From Mycetocola tolaasinivorans (lineage in GTDB: Bacteria; Actinomycetota; Actinomycetes; Actinomycetales; Microbacteriaceae), in the NCBI RefSeq assembly GCF_003667565.1, contig NZ_RCUX01000016.1, positions 1 to 45,464 of the forward strand: a stretch of DNA of 45,464 nt. Direction: 5' to 3'. Below are positions 17,307-24,791 of this stretch, piece by piece. Made by a program: the position numbers and the translations under genes. How positions within the stretch are numbered: position 1 is the first letter of the stretch; each line of letters begins with the position of its first letter. Under the pieces are notes generated by a model. The model was not told the DNA's origin and searched no databases. It was given only the letters and a program-made list of their open reading frames with translations.

Positions 17307-19244
17307 GTGCGTAAGCGTGGGGTGGCGGGAATTGCGGCGGTGGTCTGTCTCCTGGCCGTGGTTCTCGCTGCCCTCATGACGGATCTGCGGGACCGCGCAC
17401 TGCCCGAGGCGCTGGGGGCACGTGCGAGTATCACCGTGATGTATCCGACCGGATCGAACGACGATGCCCAACTCCGGGCAGAGCTGGCCGAGGCGAGTGC
17501 ACGGTTTGGGCTGGGGCTCGTTCGTGCCCTTCCCGAGGTCGAGGCGGGCAGCGGTGCCGTCTATGCTCTGCTGGAGCGGGCCGATTCCTCCACCGAACCG
17601 GTGCCGAGATTTGGCACGCTTCCCGATGCCCGGCTGTATGGTTCGGCGCGACTCGACGCGAGTCCCACGGCAGGGGAATACCTCGTGACGGGGCAGTCTC
17701 CCGATCGCGTCGGGTTTACCGCATGGGCAGAATCCTCCGGTATTGATATCGAATGGAAGCAGGACTCTCCGTTGGAAATGGCTCGCCTCCTGGTGAGCCA
17801 ACCGAGCTTCCTCGCGGCGTTGTTCGCCGTGCTGGGCCTCGTCACGGTTGCGCTCATTGGGTGGCTGACCGTTCGCTCGCGGGGCAGGGCGCTGAGCGTG
17901 TTTGCCGGCATCCAACCGGGCCGGAGCGCGCTCTCGGATCTTCGTACCTTCAGCGGTGTTTTTCTCGGCACGTCCGGTGTGCTCGTGGCGGCGACAATGG
18001 TGGCCGTGGGCGTGGCGCGTGGATGGGTGTTTGCTCCGCGGTTTGGCCTGGTGGTCGGTATCGGCATCGCTCTCTCCTGGATCGTGGCGGTACTGATCGG
18101 TGCAGTGCTCCTGCGTGCATCCGTCCCCACGGCAGCATCGCTCGTTTCACGGGTACCGCCCATGCGTTCCCTCGGCCGTGCGGGGGCCATCGCACGGCTC
18201 GTGCTCCTGGCAATGGTCCTCATCTCCATCTCGCCGGCGTGGGCCACGCAGGCCCGTGCCGGTGAGTCCGCGCGCCAGCTCTCGCAGTGGCAAAGCCTGG
18301 GGGACCGAGTGGAACTCGTGGTGACCGGCGTCACCGAGGTGCAGTGGCAAGAACTCAGCCCGCGTCTCGGGAACCTCCTCCGCACCGCCGATGAGCGCGG
18401 CGTTGCGGCACTCTCGACGGTCTGGGACCGCTCGCGCCTTGACGAGTACGGAATCACGCCTGAGACGCCGCCCTCGATCATGTTTGCCACACCGACCTGG
18501 TTCCCTGACGCCCGGCTCCCGGATGGTGAGCGTGTGCAACCGTCACCCTCCGTGGCCGCGAGGTACCAGCAGGAACTTGAAATCTGGGCGGTGGATGCCC
18601 AGACTGCGGCCACGCTGAGCGCAAACCTCATCTTCATCGTTCCCCCTCTCGATGCCGACGTCCTGGGTGTGGGACTCGGTAACGCCACCCTCGAGGCACG
18701 ACCCGGCGTGCACATCGCGGTCTTCGATTCGTTTGCGCCGTTTAAGAGCGACATTCTTGCCTCACTTGCGACCACCGGAAACATCGTCCTGAGCGACCTC
18801 GCCACGGCTCAGGCGCTGATTCAGGAGTTTGGGCTCACCGGCGAGGTACGTGCACGCTACATCGCCGAAAATGGTCTGATGCACGCGCAGTTCGCCGCGG
18901 GTTTTGCTGCGCTCACCGCGGCCTCACTCGCCGCACTGATTCTGGGCCTTCTCCTGGCGTCGTCCATCGGCGCCAGAATCCACGCCGAGGTGAACGCCCG
19001 CATCGATCATCCCCTGCGCGTGGCCGGGGTCTCACCACTTCGAGTCGTTGCTGCACGTGTGCGACGCGAGAGCGTTCAGGGCGTCGTGGTCATCGCCGTT
19101 GTGGGAACACTCGTGGTGCTAACCGCTCAGCCCGGTGCCTGGCTGGTTGTCCTCGTGGGGGCCGCCGCGCTCGCCCTCTCCCCACTGACCCACCTCATCG
19201 CGGGCCAGCGTACGTTTATCATCCTGCGCCGCAGGCTCATCTAG
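17307..19244 (+). CDS. Bacteriocin-associated integral membrane protein (permease/immunity)
   Basis: A 645-aa membrane protein with one N-terminal helix, a first outside domain, four helices between residues about 155 and 315 (for example FLAALFAVLGLVTVALIGWL), a second outside domain (about 320-525) and three C-terminal helices ending ILRRRLI. This topology fits the large membrane component seen with lactococcin-972-type loci (DUF1430-related, 'bacteriocin-associated integral membrane protein'). It is expected to work with the adjacent ATPase in export or self-protection; which of the two cannot be told. GTG at 17307 has AAGAGAG upstream and lies 17 bp after the bacteriocin stop. Confidence 0.75.
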   Translation: MRKRGVAGIAAVVCLLAVVLAALMTDLRDRALPEALGARASITVMYPTGSNDDAQLRAELAEASARFGLGLVRALPEVEAGSGAVYALLERADSSTEPVPRFGTLPDARLYGSARLDASPTAGEYLVTGQSPDRVGFTAWAESSGIDIEWKQDSPLEMARLLVSQPSFLAALFAVLGLVTVALIGWLTVRSRGRALSVFAGIQPGRSALSDLRTFSGVFLGTSGVLVAATMVAVGVARGWVFAPRFGLVVGIGIALSWIVAVLIGAVLLRASVPTAASLVSRVPPMRSLGRAGAIARLVLLAMVLISISPAWATQARAGESARQLSQWQSLGDRVELVVTGVTEVQWQELSPRLGNLLRTADERGVAALSTVWDRSRLDEYGITPETPPSIMFATPTWFPDARLPDGERVQPSPSVAARYQQELEIWAVDAQTAATLSANLIFIVPPLDADVLGVGLGNATLEARPGVHIAVFDSFAPFKSDILASLATTGNIVLSDLATAQALIQEFGLTGEVRARYIAENGLMHAQFAAGFAALTAASLAALILGLLLASSIGARIHAEVNARIDHPLRVAGVSPLRVVAARVRRESVQGVVVIAVVGTLVVLTAQPGAWLVVLVGAAALALSPLTHLIAGQRTFIILRRRLI

Positions 19245-19252
19245 GAGAACAC

Positions 19253-19909
19253 ATGCTCATCGATGCACGAGACCTCCAGGTTCGCCTGGGTGACCACACC
19301 CTGATCCAGGGGGTGTCGGTCCGCTGCGAGCCGGGAAAGATCACGGCGATCTCCGGGCCGAGTGGGAGCGGGAAGACCACGCTGCTGCATGCCCTAGGTC
19401 TTCTGATTCCGGTATCCCACGGCTCCCTGTTGCTCGATGGGCGTGAAGCCGCCCGTGCGAGTGAGCGTGAACGCCGGGCGTTTTGGCGGGAGCACACGGC
19501 GTTCGTCTTCCAGGACTACGGCACCATCGAAGACCGCAGCGTCGCCGCGAACACCGTTATGGCGCTGGGCCCGCTGGGAGGAACACAGCGGGGTGACCCC
19601 GACCGCCTGAGAAACGCGCTCGCCCAGGTCGGCCTTGCCGGACGCGAACGCGACCCCGCCGCCCGTCTCAGCGGTGGCGAAAAACAGCGGCTTGCCATTG
19701 CCCGAGCCATCTACCGTGATGCCCGCGTCATTTTGGCTGATGAACCCACGGCCTCACTCGATGCGGAGAATCGCGAACGCATCATTACCCTTCTGCGCAC
19801 GCGGGCCGCTGCCGGGGCCACCGTGGTTATTGCGACCCATGATGAGGCGTTCGCTGACACCTGCGAGGCGAGGTTTCGATTCGATCCCTCCGTGAGCTCC
19901 CGCGGGTGA
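19253..19909 (+). CDS. ABC transporter ATPase of the bacteriocin locus
   Basis: A 218-aa cytoplasmic ATPase of the MacB/LolD-like type. Walker A GPSGSGKTTLL (about residue 35), Q-loop FVFQDYGTIEDRSVAANTVM, signature LSGGEKQRLAIARAIY and Walker B VILADEPTASLD with switch His in ATHDEAF are all intact. It follows the membrane protein by 8 bp with AGGAG before its ATG, so it should energise that protein. This ATPase group includes the 'bacteriocin export, lactococcin 972 group' family. The locus ends here; no clear terminator is seen before the next promoter. Confidence 0.88.
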   Translation: MLIDARDLQVRLGDHTLIQGVSVRCEPGKITAISGPSGSGKTTLLHALGLLIPVSHGSLLLDGREAARASERERRAFWREHTAFVFQDYGTIEDRSVAANTVMALGPLGGTQRGDPDRLRNALAQVGLAGRERDPAARLSGGEKQRLAIARAIYRDARVILADEPTASLDAENRERIITLLRTRAAAGATVVIATHDEAFADTCEARFRFDPSVSSRG

Positions 19910-19941
19910 CAACGGGGACTTAGGAAAAGATTCCAACTGTT

Positions 19942-19969
19942 TTGTGACGTTTGCTTCGCCCGATACGTC
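19942..19969 (+). promoter_or_regulatory. Possible promoter of the Asp23 locus
   Basis: TTGTGA (19942-19947) and TACGTC (19964-19969) are 16 bp apart upstream of the first Asp23 gene. A 7-bp hairpin CCGCACC / GGTGCGG (19996-20013) lies in the leader. A stress-sigma promoter is also possible. Confidence 0.4.
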
Positions 19970-20036
19970 CTAGTTGTGTCGCCGCTTCACGCGACCCGCA
20001 CCGCAGGGTGCGGACAGGATTGTAAAGGAGTTCATC

Positions 20037-20501
20037 ATGGCCAACGTAACGGGAAACAGCATTCCTCAGCCCAAGATCGAGCAGACCGTCCCGGGCACCG
20101 CAGCCCTCGGCGGCAAAACCACAATCGATGACGGCGTCGTCGCCAAGATTGCCGGAATTGCCGCTCGCGAGGTGCCCGGGGTGTACGCCCTCGGTGGCGG
20201 TGCCGCCCGCGTGGTGGGTGCCATTCGCGACGCCCTGAACACCACCGACCTCACCCAGGGCATCAGTGTCGAGGTGGGCGAGAAGCAGGCCGCCGCCGAC
20301 GTCACCATCGTTGCCGAATACCCGGTGTCGCTTCAGAAGGTCGCCGATGATGTGCGCGCGGCAATCTATCGCGCAATCGAAGACCTCGTGGGACTCGAGG
20401 TTACCGAGGTCAACGTGACCGTCAACGACGTACACATCCCCTCCGAAGATGACCACAAGGATGCGGAGCCCGCGGCTGCGCAGGAGGCACGAGTCCAGTG
20501 A
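20037..20501 (+). CDS. Asp23/Gls24 family envelope stress protein
   Basis: A 154-aa cytoplasmic protein of the Asp23/Gls24 family, whose staphylococcal member is held at the membrane by AmaP and whose loss triggers cell-wall stress. The family core is seen in TTIDDGVVAKIAGIAAREVPGV (first 20 residues typical), ISVEVGEKQAAADVTIVAEYP and AIYRAIEDLVGLEVTEVNVTVNDV. The tail is acidic and Ala-rich. The ATG at 20037 has AAAGGAG six bases before it. It heads a run of overlapping genes (GTGA/ATGA) with membrane partners, so it is probably recruited to the membrane by them. Confidence 0.92.
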   Translation: MANVTGNSIPQPKIEQTVPGTAALGGKTTIDDGVVAKIAGIAAREVPGVYALGGGAARVVGAIRDALNTTDLTQGISVEVGEKQAAADVTIVAEYPVSLQKVADDVRAAIYRAIEDLVGLEVTEVNVTVNDVHIPSEDDHKDAEPAAAQEARVQ

Positions 20502-20689
20502 GTAAGTCGGCCGTGGGGGCGGCTGCCGGGGCCGTCCTCGCCCTGACCTGGATCGTGCTCGGCTTCTGGGCCTTCGTGCTCGTCGCCGTCGCGATGCTCA
20601 TCGGTGCGGCGATCGGCCGGATCGCGGATGGACGGCTGGACGTCCGCGCACTCGCGGACGTCTTCCGCGGACGGCGCTCATCGTCATGA
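20498..20689 (+). CDS. Small membrane protein, DUF2273-like
   Basis: A 63-aa protein that is almost one helical hairpin (VGAAAGAVLALTWIVLGFWA, FVLVAVAMLIGAAIG) with a positively charged tail. Size, topology and position next to Asp23 match DUF2273-type proteins of Asp23/AmaP operons. The GTG start overlaps the Asp23 stop by four bases, and its stop overlaps the next ATG. Probably a membrane partner of Asp23 (inference). Confidence 0.75.
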   Translation: MSKSAVGAAAGAVLALTWIVLGFWAFVLVAVAMLIGAAIGRIADGRLDVRALADVFRGRRSSS

Positions 20690-21033
20690 CCGCGGACGTC
20701 CGTGCCGAAACCGGTGAGCGCTCGCTTACCGGACGGACCACCGTCACGGGCCGGGCGCTCCAGCACCTCGCAATCGGAGTGGTGCGGGATGCCGCGCGAG
20801 TCTCCGCACAGGACATCACCGTCACCCTCTCCGACGATGCCGGCAACCTGAGGGCCGCGGTGACCGTGCCGGTCGCCCTCGGATCGCATCCCGGGGAAAC
20901 CCTGATCATTCGGGGCGAAGCGCTTCGCGACGCGGTGATCCGCGGGTTGGAGACCCTCGCCGGCCGCACGGTCTCCACCGTAGATATCCGATATTCCGGC
21001 ATTCGAGAGGTGCGCGAGAGGAGGGTCCTATGA
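20686..21033 (+). CDS. Asp23-like / alkaline-shock-associated protein
   Basis: A 115-aa soluble protein without signal or membrane helix. The pattern TGRALQHLAIGVVRDAARVS followed by beta-rich DITVTLSDDAGNLRAAVTVPV and a C-terminal helix (ALRDAVIRGLETLAG) recalls a short Asp23 fold in which the N-terminal 'VAKIA' helix has diverged. Sits in the overlapping gene chain (ATGA at both ends). Function is inferred only from context. Confidence 0.6.
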   Translation: MTADVRAETGERSLTGRTTVTGRALQHLAIGVVRDAARVSAQDITVTLSDDAGNLRAAVTVPVALGSHPGETLIIRGEALRDAVIRGLETLAGRTVSTVDIRYSGIREVRERRVL

Positions 21034-21596
21034 GCGACAACACCGACGTATACACCCGCGTCCTGCGGCGCGAGAGTCACGACTCCCGCACGGCACCCGC
21101 GGTGGTGACCGCCGCTATCCTGATCCTCCTACTCGCGGGCCTCCTGGTACTCGGGATCTGGACACTCGTTGACGCCAAACTGGGGGATTCGATCGCCGGA
21201 TTCCTCGCCGGGGAAAACACGACGCTCGACGCCGTCACGCTCTCGCTCGCTGCCGGGATCATTCTGGTCCTGCTCGCGATCGTGCTGATCTGGCTCGCTA
21301 TTGTGCCCGGCCGTCGCGACCGACGCTCGCGATCCACCGCACGGCTCGCGATACTCGCCGACAACGGCGTACTCGCGGACGTTGTGGCCGATCGCATCGC
21401 CGAGCGCTGCGGACTCGACCGCGGCAACGTGTCGGTCCTGATCGGCAGATCTGCGTCGTCCGTGCACGTCACCCCGACCAGTGGCGTCCCGCTGGACTCC
21501 GCCGTGGTGGCGGACATCGCGACCGGCACCCTCGCGGCGGTGGGATTCGAGTCGAACGTGCGGGTTCGGATCGCAGACCGGGGAGTGGTGTCATGA
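21030..21596 (+). CDS. DUF6286-type membrane protein
   Basis: A 188-aa protein with two membrane helices (AVVTAAILILLLAGLLVLGI and LAAGIILVLLAIVLIWLAIV) flanking a short outside loop, and a cytoplasmic C-terminal domain (residues about 100-188). The overall form is that of the AmaP-like/DUF6286 proteins found in actinobacterial Asp23 loci. The ATG overlaps the previous stop, and its stop overlaps the next ATG. Likely anchors Asp23-type proteins to the membrane (inference). Confidence 0.7.
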   Translation: MSDNTDVYTRVLRRESHDSRTAPAVVTAAILILLLAGLLVLGIWTLVDAKLGDSIAGFLAGENTTLDAVTLSLAAGIILVLLAIVLIWLAIVPGRRDRRSRSTARLAILADNGVLADVVADRIAERCGLDRGNVSVLIGRSASSVHVTPTSGVPLDSAVVADIATGTLAAVGFESNVRVRIADRGVVS

Positions 21597-22207
21597 ACGC
21601 GACAAACCGCATCGTGAACCGGGCGCTCCTGCTCGTGACCGGCCTCGCCCTCGCCGCGGTGGGCATGCTTCTGCTGCTCGCCAGTGGAAGATTCCCCTGG
21701 CTCGATCCCGCCGCGGATGCCGTGGCTGAATGGGGTGATTCAGTGGGTGCCTGGGCAGGTTCGTTCCTGTTCGAGATTCCTGGCCTCGGCGAGGTCTCGG
21801 GAGGTCTGCTGATCGGGTTCGTCGCGGCCATCGTGCTGCTCGTCCTGCTCATCATCTTCCTCGCTACCCGCGGGGGAGGGCGCACCGGCACCGCGGCTCG
21901 ACGTGAAACCGAGCGCGGGAATACCGAGATTGACGCCCGGCTTGCCGATGACCTGATTGCTGCTGTGCTGCGCGAAAGCACCGACGTGCTCTCCGCACAC
22001 ACCGGCGTGTATCGGGTGCGCCGTGCGCCAGCCATTCGCATCAGCCTCACGCTGCGCCGCGGCGCGCAGCTGCCCCGGGTCCTCGACTCCGTCGATGGTG
22101 CGCTCACCCGCTGGGACGCTCTCGTGGGACATGAGATTCCCGTTGTCCTGCACCTGCAGGGCCGGGGATGGCTGGATCGGTGGCGCTCCGCGACGCGGGT
22201 GCGCTAA
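21593..22207 (+). CDS. AmaP-like membrane protein
   Basis: A 204-aa protein with two membrane helices (LLVTGLALAAVGMLLLLASG; GLLIGFVAAIVLLVLLIIFL), an outside loop of about 45 residues, and a cytoplasmic domain with an Arg-rich linker. This matches AmaP, the Asp23 membrane anchor, in topology and neighbourhood; sequence identity cannot be judged by eye. Translationally coupled to the previous gene through ATGA. Confidence 0.7.
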   Translation: MNATNRIVNRALLLVTGLALAAVGMLLLLASGRFPWLDPAADAVAEWGDSVGAWAGSFLFEIPGLGEVSGGLLIGFVAAIVLLVLLIIFLATRGGGRTGTAARRETERGNTEIDARLADDLIAAVLRESTDVLSAHTGVYRVRRAPAIRISLTLRRGAQLPRVLDSVDGALTRWDALVGHEIPVVLHLQGRGWLDRWRSATRVR

Positions 22208-22233
22208 GACCAAAACGCAAGAAAGGAAGCATT

Positions 22234-22449
22234 ATGCCGAAGAATCTTCTCATCATCGCGATTCTCGTGGGGGCCGCATACTTTGTGGGCGTGCAGTCCG
22301 CGAAGAACCGCGGCAAAAACTACGAGGACCTCCGCCACCAGGTTGAGCGACTCTGGACGAGCCCGGACGCCAAAAAGGCGCGGCGCCGAATCGCCAAGAA
22401 CGCCCAGAAGCAGGTCGACAAGACCCGCAAATCACTCATCGGAAACTAA
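22234..22449 (+). CDS. YtxH-like small membrane protein
   Basis: A 71-aa protein with an N-terminal helix (NLLIIAILVGAAYFVGVQSA) and a highly basic Lys/Arg-rich amphipathic tail (KKARRRIAKNAQKQVDKTRK). Resembles YtxH-type general stress proteins. AAAGGAAG lies before the ATG. Separated from the AmaP-like gene by 26 bp, so probably in the same operon, followed by the CsbD gene. Confidence 0.7.
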   Translation: MPKNLLIIAILVGAAYFVGVQSAKNRGKNYEDLRHQVERLWTSPDAKKARRRIAKNAQKQVDKTRKSLIGN

Positions 22450-22506
22450 TCTTCGGTCGCCGTCCGGCGACCCCAGCACTACCAAACACCTCAAGGGAGT
22501 AGAACA

Positions 22507-22680
22507 ATGAGCGCAGAAAACCGCATCAAGGCAGCCGCAGACACCGTCGTGGGCAAGGCCAAGGAGGTTATCGGAAACGTAACCGACAACGACAAGCTGG
22601 TTGCTGAGGGAAAGGCAGATCAGGTCAAGGGTGACGTGAAGGACACCGTTGAGGACGTCAAGGACGCCTTCAAGAAGTAG
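22507..22680 (+). CDS. CsbD family stress protein
   Basis: A 57-aa hydrophilic protein: MSAENRIKAAADTVVGKAKE, then VIGNVTDNDKLVAEGKADQV, then a Lys/Asp-rich end. This is the CsbD pattern (KGK.KE..G..T....L..EGK..Q..G). CsbD proteins are general-stress (sigma-B type) products of unknown activity. AAGGGAG precedes the ATG. It is short and easily missed. It ends the first part of the envelope-stress locus, right before a hairpin. Confidence 0.88.
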   Translation: MSAENRIKAAADTVVGKAKEVIGNVTDNDKLVAEGKADQVKGDVKDTVEDVKDAFKK

Positions 22681-22686
22681 CGACGT

Positions 22687-22712
22687 GGGGGCGAACCGGA
22701 AGGTTCGCCCCC
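22687..22712 (+). terminator. Terminator-like hairpin after csbD
   Basis: GGGGGCGAACC (22687-22697) and 22702-22712 form a perfect 11-bp stem with a GGAA tetraloop seven bases after the CsbD stop. It lacks a proper T-run, so it may terminate incompletely or act as a 3' stabiliser. Confidence 0.7.
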
Positions 22713-22857
22713 GTTCGCGTGGTCGTAAATAACATTTGTACAAGATTCTCTTGTTTCGGGAGAGCGGGCGGGAGAGGATGGGTCCACGGAGGCTGTGGCC
22801 GCGCACCGGGTGCGCGGATCTCGCCGCCGCAGACTCATCGACTGAGGGGGACGGGGA

Positions 22858-23424
22858 ATGAGTGGTGAACGCTTCGCAGGGGCCTTGGACAGCGCCGATG
22901 ATCGCATCGTCGCCGGCCGGGCCGCTGACGGTGACACCGTCGCTTTCGCGGTGCTGGTGCGGCGGTATACGCCGATGATGCGCGCCTATGCTCGCCGCAT
23001 CCTGCCCGGCAGCGCCGAGGTTGACGATGTCGTGCAGGACACCTTCATCACCGCCTGGGGCCAACTGCCCGAGCTGGAGAACCCCGAGCGGGTGAAGAGC
23101 TGGCTGATGCGGATCACGAGCCGTAAGGCGGTGGATCGCCTGCGGAGCTCCCGGCCACACGCGGATATCGATCTTTTGGAGCCCGTCGCGCCTCCCTTTG
23201 CGACACCGCCGCGTCGGGTCGAGGCCCGTGCGGGTGTTGCGGCCCTGAGTGCGGCACTGCAAGAATTGCCGGATGCGCAGCGGGAGTGCTGGGTCCTGCG
23301 GGAGCTCGGCGAGTACGGATACGAGGAGATCGCCGAGGAGCTGGATCTTCCGCTGTCCACCGTTCGTGGGCTCCTTGCCCGCGCGCGAAAATACATCCTC
23401 GTGCGGATGGAGCAGTGGCGATGA
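22858..23424 (+). CDS. ECF-type RNA polymerase sigma factor
   Basis: A 188-aa sigma-70 family member with regions 2 and 4 only. Region 2: LVRRYTPMMRAYARRILPGS, VDDVVQDTFITAWGQL, SWLMRITSRKAVDRLR. Region 4: LPDAQRECWVLRELGEYGYE and EIAEELDLPLSTVRGLLARA. GAGGGGGA precedes the ATG. Its stop overlaps the start of an Asp23-type gene (ATGA), the usual place for an anti-sigma gene. It may switch on the whole Asp23 locus. The 145-bp upstream gap contains ACAAG-N5-CTTGT (22740-22754), which could be a regulatory site. Confidence 0.9.
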   Translation: MSGERFAGALDSADDRIVAGRAADGDTVAFAVLVRRYTPMMRAYARRILPGSAEVDDVVQDTFITAWGQLPELENPERVKSWLMRITSRKAVDRLRSSRPHADIDLLEPVAPPFATPPRRVEARAGVAALSAALQELPDAQRECWVLRELGEYGYEEIAEELDLPLSTVRGLLARARKYILVRMEQWR

Positions 23425-24053
23425 CCGGTGACGAGAGCATGGAACTGAAAACCCTGGGTGTGGAACCGGAAGACCTCGACGGTTTTACGATCGAGGATCT
23501 CGCGGACTACCTGGATGCCGATCGCACGCCACCCAACCCGGCGATCGAGGAGTCTGCCGGCTGTCGCCTGGCACTGGACGCCCTCGAGCGCCTGCGCGGC
23601 ATGACACCCGACCTGCGCGCCTCCGATGAGGCGGCTGAACTCGCCGCGGACGACACCTGGGTGCAGGGAATCCTCGCCGGTATCGCGCTGGATGCCCGTG
23701 CGGGCAGACGCATTCCGCTTGCCGATGAGGGGCTTGGGGGAGACCTGGCGATTACCGAGGGGGCCGTTCGTGGCCTCATTCGTGCGGCCGAAACGGTGGT
23801 GCCGGGTGTTCTGGTAGGGCGCTGTCACCTCGACGGTGACGTGACCGAGCCCGGTGCGCCGGTGCTCATCCGGTTGGAGGTCGGCGTGACGTATGGGCTG
23901 CCCATCCCGGCCATGGTCGAGCGCCTGCGAGCGGAGATTGGTCTGCGCCTGCGCGCTCACACCGATCTTGTGATAACCGGCATCGATATTGCCGTTCACG
24001 ATGTTCAGCTGCGTGAATCAAATGCAGACGCAGCAACCGAGGGGGAGCGATGA
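23421..24053 (+). CDS. Asp23/Gls24 protein with anti-sigma-like N-terminal region
   Basis: A 210-aa soluble protein. The N-terminal half (ADYLDADRTPPNPAIEES, then CRLALDALERLRGM) has the short helical look of an actinobacterial Asp23-associated region, also reminiscent of anti-sigma N-termini. The second half is Asp23-like (LAITEGAVRGLIRAAETVVP, VLIRLEVGVTYGLPIPAMVE, ITGIDIAVHDV). The ATG overlaps the sigma-factor stop, so the two are coupled; a role in holding or sensing for the sigma factor is possible but unproven. There is no membrane helix. Confidence 0.8.
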   Translation: MTGDESMELKTLGVEPEDLDGFTIEDLADYLDADRTPPNPAIEESAGCRLALDALERLRGMTPDLRASDEAAELAADDTWVQGILAGIALDARAGRRIPLADEGLGGDLAITEGAVRGLIRAAETVVPGVLVGRCHLDGDVTEPGAPVLIRLEVGVTYGLPIPAMVERLRAEIGLRLRAHTDLVITGIDIAVHDVQLRESNADAATEGER

Positions 24054-24499
24054 GCGTGTCACACGAGGGTCTGGCCGGTGTCGAAGGCGTGCCTGTCGAA
24101 GGCGTGCCTGTCGGAGGGATCGAGTCCGCGGCTGAGATTGAGGCGCAGATCGAGGCCGCGGTGCGCGCCGTACCCGGGGTTTCCGCGGTTTTTCCGGCGA
24201 GTTCTACGGCCTCACGCGTGGTTGAGGCGGGGGCCAGGCTGCTGGGGATTCGGCAGGATGCGCCCGCCTCGGTGGTGCTCGAACGGATGCCCGCGGGGGT
24301 TGTCGTCGCCGTGGCTATTGGGATTCGAGCATCGGCGAGTGCCTCCGATACCGCTCGGGCCGCACATGCGGCGGTGTACGCGCTGCTGTTCGGTCAGGGC
24401 ATCGAGATTTCGGACGTCCGGATCACGGTGGTGCACATCGATAACGGGCATTCGGATGCTCCGTCACCCGATCCCTCGGGCCCGACGCCCACAAAATAA
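24050..24499 (+). CDS. Third Asp23-type protein (divergent)
   Basis: A 149-aa protein with a fold pattern like Asp23 (IEAQIEAAVRAVPGVSAVFP, ASVVLERMPAGVVVAVAIGI, ISDVRITVVHID) but lacking the usual N-terminal core. Near the start is a 15-bp tandem repeat (24080-24109) encoding GVPVE-type repeats. The ATG overlaps the stop of the previous gene; it completes the sigma - Asp23 - Asp23 unit. The tail is Pro/Ser-rich. Confidence 0.6.
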   Translation: MSVSHEGLAGVEGVPVEGVPVGGIESAAEIEAQIEAAVRAVPGVSAVFPASSTASRVVEAGARLLGIRQDAPASVVLERMPAGVVVAVAIGIRASASASDTARAAHAAVYALLFGQGIEISDVRITVVHIDNGHSDAPSPDPSGPTPTK

Positions 24500-24509
24500 G
24501 CAACCGGGG

Positions 24510-24539
24510 TTGACGGACTGAGTTGGAGCAACGTAGGTT
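24510..24539 (+). promoter_or_regulatory. Promoter of the HTH/Clp-N pair (leaderless)
   Basis: TTGACG (24510-24515) and TAGGTT (24534-24539) with an 18-bp spacer. The expected transcript start coincides with the A of the ATG at 24546, so the mRNA should be leaderless. Confidence 0.7.
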
Positions 24540-24545
24540 GACAGT

Positions 24546-24791
24546 ATGGAACCACAGCCCCTCGCATCCGTCGCGGCCGATACCACTGACCCGCGCGCCG
24601 GCCTGCGTGCCGTCACGACGCTGCGCACCCTCGCCGACACCCTGGAACTCGCACAGGTGGAGGCCGCGCTGCGCGCAGGCATGAACTGGCAGGACATCGC
24701 CGATGCTCTCGGGGTGAGCCGTCAGGCGGTGCACAAGAAGTACTCGAAGCGCATCGATCCCACCATCCACGTACCGAGGCGGAACCCATGA
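24546..24791 (+). CDS. Small helix-turn-helix protein
   Basis: An 81-aa predicted DNA-binding protein. The only clear element is a helix-turn-helix, WQDIADALGVSRQAVHKKYS (residues about 46-65), of the kind found in small AsnC/sigma-like HTH proteins. No ribosome site precedes the ATG, but the promoter places the transcript start on it. Its stop overlaps the start of the Clp-N/SRPBCC gene (ATGA), so the two products probably act together; a HTH protein preceding a Clp-N protein is a recurring actinobacterial pair. Confidence 0.8.
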   Translation: MEPQPLASVAADTTDPRAGLRAVTTLRTLADTLELAQVEAALRAGMNWQDIADALGVSRQAVHKKYSKRIDPTIHVPRRNP

